In this document: positions 61,532-64,000 of the stretch, piece after piece
How the letters are laid out: each line of letters starts with the position of its first letter
How positions within the stretch are numbered: position 1 is the stretch's first letter
Origin: PALSA-607 sp036509315
Lineage (GTDB): Bacteria > Actinomycetota > Actinomycetes > Acidothermales > Acidothermaceae
Length of the DNA: 64,000 nt
Reading direction: 5' to 3'
Assembly (NCBI GenBank): GCA_036509315.1
Contig: DATCFU010000034.1
Span: 1 to 64,000, forward strand
Position numbers and translations under genes: made by a program
Notes under the pieces: model-generated
The model's input: only the letters and a program-made list of their open reading frames with translations
Told to the model about the DNA's origin: nothing
Databases searched by the model: none

Positions 61532-62167
61532 ATCTCCGGTCTGCAATCCACGTGGGATTACACCGAGGCCTATATCGGCCAGGACGACGTTTTGACGGCT
61601 GCAGCAGCCCGCGGCGTAGAGGTCGGCGCGCAGCCGATCATGCCGGGCGGCGGAGCCGCGCTTCGGTTCCTCGCGGCGCTACTCGACGCCCGTTCCGTCG
61701 TCGAAATCGGCACTGGCTGCGGCGTCTCAGGAGTTTGGCTGCTGCGTGGCATGAACGCCGAAGGTGTGCTCACGTCGATCGATCTCGAGGCCGAGAACCA
61801 ACGGCTGGCCAAGCAGGCTTACGCGGACGCCGGATTTGCGACGGCCCGTACGCGGCTGATTTCGGGGGCGGCGCTCGATGTGCTGCCGCGGCTCACCGAC
61901 GGCGCCTACGACCTCGTCTTCTGCGACGGCGAGAAGAAGGAGTACGGCGACTACCTGCGCGAAGCACTGAGATTGCTACGGGTCGGCGGCGTGGTCGCGT
62001 TCGACAATGCGACGTGGCACCACCGAGTGGCCGATCCTGCGCAACGCGACCCGGCCACCATCACGATTCGCGACTTGGGCAAGCAGATGCGCGAAGAGCC
62101 CGGACTGGTGCCGACACTTTTACCCGTGGGTGACGGGCTCTTAGTAGCTGTCAAGCGCGAGGGCTAG
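61532..62167 (+). CDS. O-methyltransferase (SAM-dependent), non-canonical start
   Basis: This roughly 211-residue class I methyltransferase has the SAM motif SVVEIGTGCGVSGVWLLRGM, the acidic LTSIDLEAENQRLA and the metal-type LVFCDGEKKEYGDYL. It is close to Rv1220c of M. tuberculosis, which lies beside sigE there too. In-frame homologous-looking codons (STWDYTEAYIGQDDVLTAAA) extend upstream of the first normal start (TTG 61592). GGGAGG (61521-61526) stands five bases before ATC 61532, and CTG 61541 is the other option. The actual start is therefore unusual or altered by an error. Its TAG overlaps the pepA stop (CTAG). Confidence 0.8.
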   Translation: MSGLQSTWDYTEAYIGQDDVLTAAAARGVEVGAQPIMPGGGAALRFLAALLDARSVVEIGTGCGVSGVWLLRGMNAEGVLTSIDLEAENQRLAKQAYADAGFATARTRLISGAALDVLPRLTDGAYDLVFCDGEKKEYGDYLREALRLLRVGGVVAFDNATWHHRVADPAQRDPATITIRDLGKQMREEPGLVPTLLPVGDGLLVAVKREG

Positions 62168-63672
62168 CGCAGGCCGCGCAGTGGATCGGGTGCGCACAGC
62201 CAGTGCAACAGCAGCCTCACACCGAACCCCGTCGGACCCTTGGTGGATTCGTGTTCGTCCGCCTCGGCCCGACCGACGCCAGCGATGTCGAGATGCGCCC
62301 ACCGCCGCCGTCCAACGAATTCACGCAGGAACAGTGCGGCGATGATCGAGCCTCCGCTGAACGCTTTGCCACCGTCGATTGCCACATTCGACATGTCAGC
62401 AACCGACGACTCGAGCGCAGCGGCGTAGTCGTCGACGAACGGCATTCGCCAAACCGCCTCGCCGCTATCGGCGCCCGCACTGGTAAGGACGGCGGCCAGC
62501 TTGTCGTCTTCGGTGAACATGCCGGCGTGACGCTTGCCGAGGCCGCTCGCGATCGCGCCGGTCAACGTCGCGAGGTCGACGATGACGTCGGGATCCAGTT
62601 TCGCGTCGGCGTAAGCGAGTGCGTCGGCGAGGACGAGTCGACCCTCGGCGTCGGTGTTGAGCACCTCGACCGTCATGCCGCCGTACTGCGTGATCACATC
62701 ACTGGGCCGCTGCGCCGAACCTGACGGCATGTTCTCCGCAGCCGGGATGAGTCCGGTGACCTGTACCCGCACACCCAACTCGCGCATCACTGACATCGCC
62801 GCGATGATCGCGCCACCCGCCGCCATGTCGGTCTTCATCGCGATCATGCCCGCGTTGGGCTTCAGCGAGAGTCCGCCGGAGTCGAACGTGATGCCCTTGC
62901 CGACGAGCACCACGTGTCCGTCGACGGCGATCTCGGGGTCGGGCGTGTAGGTCAGTTCGATGAGGCGCGGCGGGCTGACCGAACCCATGCCGACCGCGAT
63001 CACGCCGCCGAAGCCTTCTGCGCGCAGCTCTCGGTCGTCGCGTACTCGGATCTCCAGGCCGCTCTTGCGGGCCAGTGCTGTCGCCTGCCTCGCCAGCCAT
63101 GCGGGATTCTTCGTCGACGACGGCGTGTTCGCGAAGTCACGGGCCAGCGCGCTGGCGGTTGCCGTTGTGACGCCAGCTGCGACTGCTTCGGAGATCGCAT
63201 CTGCGAGCTGGTCGACCACGAGCGTGGTCGACATAAGCGTCTCGGGTTTCGGCGAGTTGGTCACCTTGAACGAGTAGCCGCCGAGCAGCAAGCCCTCCGC
63301 CAATGCGCGGATCTGTGCCGGAGTCGACCGCCGCGCCACAGTGATGGCGCCAGACTCGACACTCTTCAAGCGCCGAGCGATCGCAGCGCCCGCGCGACGA
63401 TAGTCACGCGGCGTCCCGTCACCGAGACCGGCCGCGAGGATCAGCCGTGCACCCACCGGCAGCGCCCCGACGTCCCCGACGTTGCCTTTCGTCTTTTCTC
63501 TGGTCAGAACCGCGAGCAGCGCGTCAGGGTCTGCACCGAAGCCCTCGATGTCGCCAGCTGCCCCACGTCCGAGCTTGGCGACCACCGGGTCGCCAGTGCC
63601 TGGCGTGATCGCGACCACGAGTGCAACTGCGCCAGGTGGGACCGTAGTTGCAAGCTTTATCGTCGGCGGCAC
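62164..63672 (-). CDS. pepA: Leucyl aminopeptidase (M17)
   Basis: This 502-residue peptidase has the M17 metal and catalytic blocks: LVGKGITFDSGGLSLKPNAG, MKTDMAAGGAIIAAMSVM and the signature NTDAEGRLVLADALAYAD. The N-terminal third is the variable regulatory domain. It releases N-terminal amino acids in the cytosol; hexamers are usual in the family. GAAAGG precedes the GTG start. It is downstream of the DUF3117 gene on the same strand, with a hairpin between. Confidence 0.94.
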   Translation of the reverse strand: MPPTIKLATTVPPGAVALVVAITPGTGDPVVAKLGRGAAGDIEGFGADPDALLAVLTREKTKGNVGDVGALPVGARLILAAGLGDGTPRDYRRAGAAIARRLKSVESGAITVARRSTPAQIRALAEGLLLGGYSFKVTNSPKPETLMSTTLVVDQLADAISEAVAAGVTTATASALARDFANTPSSTKNPAWLARQATALARKSGLEIRVRDDRELRAEGFGGVIAVGMGSVSPPRLIELTYTPDPEIAVDGHVVLVGKGITFDSGGLSLKPNAGMIAMKTDMAAGGAIIAAMSVMRELGVRVQVTGLIPAAENMPSGSAQRPSDVITQYGGMTVEVLNTDAEGRLVLADALAYADAKLDPDVIVDLATLTGAIASGLGKRHAGMFTEDDKLAAVLTSAGADSGEAVWRMPFVDDYAAALESSVADMSNVAIDGGKAFSGGSIIAALFLREFVGRRRWAHLDIAGVGRAEADEHESTKGPTGFGVRLLLHWLCAPDPLRGLR

Positions 63673-63733
63673 GCGCGAACCTTTCGAAGCCGGACTGAGG
63701 TAGTCGGGTCGACGCTACCCCCGACACGATTGA

Positions 63734-63771
63734 GGCCCCGATCGAAGTCCCGGTTGGGCTTCGACGGGGCC
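63734..63771 (-). terminator. Hairpin between the DUF3117 gene and pepA
   Basis: GGCCCCG-A-TCGAAG-TCCC (from 63734) and GGGCTTCGACGGGGCC (to 63771) form a long stem with small bulges. No U-tract follows, which is usual in actinobacteria. It probably terminates or attenuates the DUF3117 transcript. Confidence 0.6.
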
Positions 63772-63786
63772 GTCACCGCTGGTCTA

Positions 63787-63954
63787 TCAGCCGACCACAT
63801 TCTTGAGGGCGTCACCAAGGGCGCTGGCCTCGTCTGCGGACAACTCGACGACGAGCCGGCCACCGCCTTCGAGAGGAACGCGCATCACGATGCCGCGACC
63901 CTCCTTGGTGACCTCGAGCGGACCGTCGCCCGTCCGCGGCTTCATGGCCGCCAT
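63787..63954 (-). CDS. DUF3117 small protein
   Basis: This 55-residue protein starts MAAMKPRTGDGPLEVTKEGR and ends LSADEASALGDALKNVVG, an almost invariant actinobacterial family (DUF3117, Rv1211 in M. tuberculosis). Its function is unknown; it is short, beta-rich and soluble. AAAGGGAG lies a few bases before ATG 63954. In M. tuberculosis its neighbour is glgM (Rv1212c), also in this window. The last 46 bases of the window, beyond the gene, hold nothing I can assign. Confidence 0.9.
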   Translation of the reverse strand: MAAMKPRTGDGPLEVTKEGRGIVMRVPLEGGGRLVVELSADEASALGDALKNVVG

Positions 63955-64000
63955 TCGCGCTCCCTTTGTACGTCCTACACGTCGAGCGGTGGACGTCCGG

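Noticed and set aside
1..64000. tRNA, rRNA, CRISPR, insertion sequences, riboswitches
   Set aside because: No cloverleaf, repeat-spacer array, transposase or known riboswitch core was recognised on either strand by eye; a covariance-model scan was not possible.

Overview
This 64 kb window is chromosomal DNA from a high-GC actinomycete. Almost every gap between genes is short, GTG and TTG starts are common, and the marker genes are actinobacterial: whiB7, mycoredoxin, mycothiol-dependent formaldehyde dehydrogenase, AdnAB, UvrD2, DUF3107, DUF3117, DUF6758 and GlgC/GlgM. From memory, the order in 1.3-28 kb follows the Mycobacterium tuberculosis Rv3196-Rv3211 neighbourhood. The order in about 49-64 kb follows pieces of Rv1211-Rv1232. 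Unlike M. tuberculosis it carries a full chemosensory gene set and a type IV pilus-type ATPase, so a motile or surface-moving lineage of the Frankiales/Geodermatophilales/Sporichthyales kind is likely. The genus cannot be told from the sequence alone. I found no tRNA, rRNA, CRISPR array, insertion sequence or prophage.

Layout. 0-7 kb: DUF5679 protein, ArsR-AHSA1 fusion, E1-like (ThiF) protein, UbiB-family kinase-like protein, small basic protein, whiB7 with a long structured leader that contains a 105-codon reading frame, and uvrD2. 7-20 kb: mycoredoxin, NudC, an M20 peptidase, the AdnB/AdnA helicase-nuclease pair, an alkyltransferase-like protein, MoeZ and an alpha/beta hydrolase. 19-26 kb: an ECF sigma factor with a frameshifted membrane-anchored partner, mscR, an unknown protein, Ku and a stand-alone LigD-type polymerase facing away from it, DUF3107 and a ferritin-like protein. 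26-32 kb: DEAD-box helicase, zinc-ribbon protein, and a two-gene glycosylation unit (GT2-GtrA and GT39). 32-42 kb: chemosensory cluster cheA-cheW-(unknown)-cheB-cheR-cheY-cheX-cheY on the minus strand, a RecB-family exonuclease, and a chemoreceptor on the plus strand. 42-49 kb: methyltransferase, MarC, PHP phosphoesterase, DUF6758, Nudix, and convergent DevR/DevS-like genes. 49-64 kb: MgtE-N/CBS protein, DUF1003, glgC/glgM, DUF6221, MFS exporter, a pilus-type ATPase with zinc ribbons and a pseudo-receiver domain, MarR, Mrp, rseA/sigE, O-methyltransferase, pepA and DUF3117.

How the parts work together. The DNA-repair content is dense: UvrD2, AdnAB, Ku, the polymerase, the RecB-like nuclease and the ATL protein. 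Thiol and redox control is represented by mycoredoxin, mscR, whiB7 and sigE/rseA. The chemosensory cluster has no flagellar genes beside it. Its CheA carries a segment like the N-terminal MshEN domain of pilus ATPases, and a true MshEN-PilB-type ATPase is encoded 16 kb away. This makes a pilus-directed chemosensory system a reasonable hypothesis.

The strongest regulatory signals are the attenuator-like whiB7 leader, two ECF promoters in front of their own sigma genes, and an operator inside a leaderless ArsR promoter. Structural oddities include a hairpin element found twice, short duplications of gene 3' ends at three loci, and a one-base frameshift in the ECF-linked gene.
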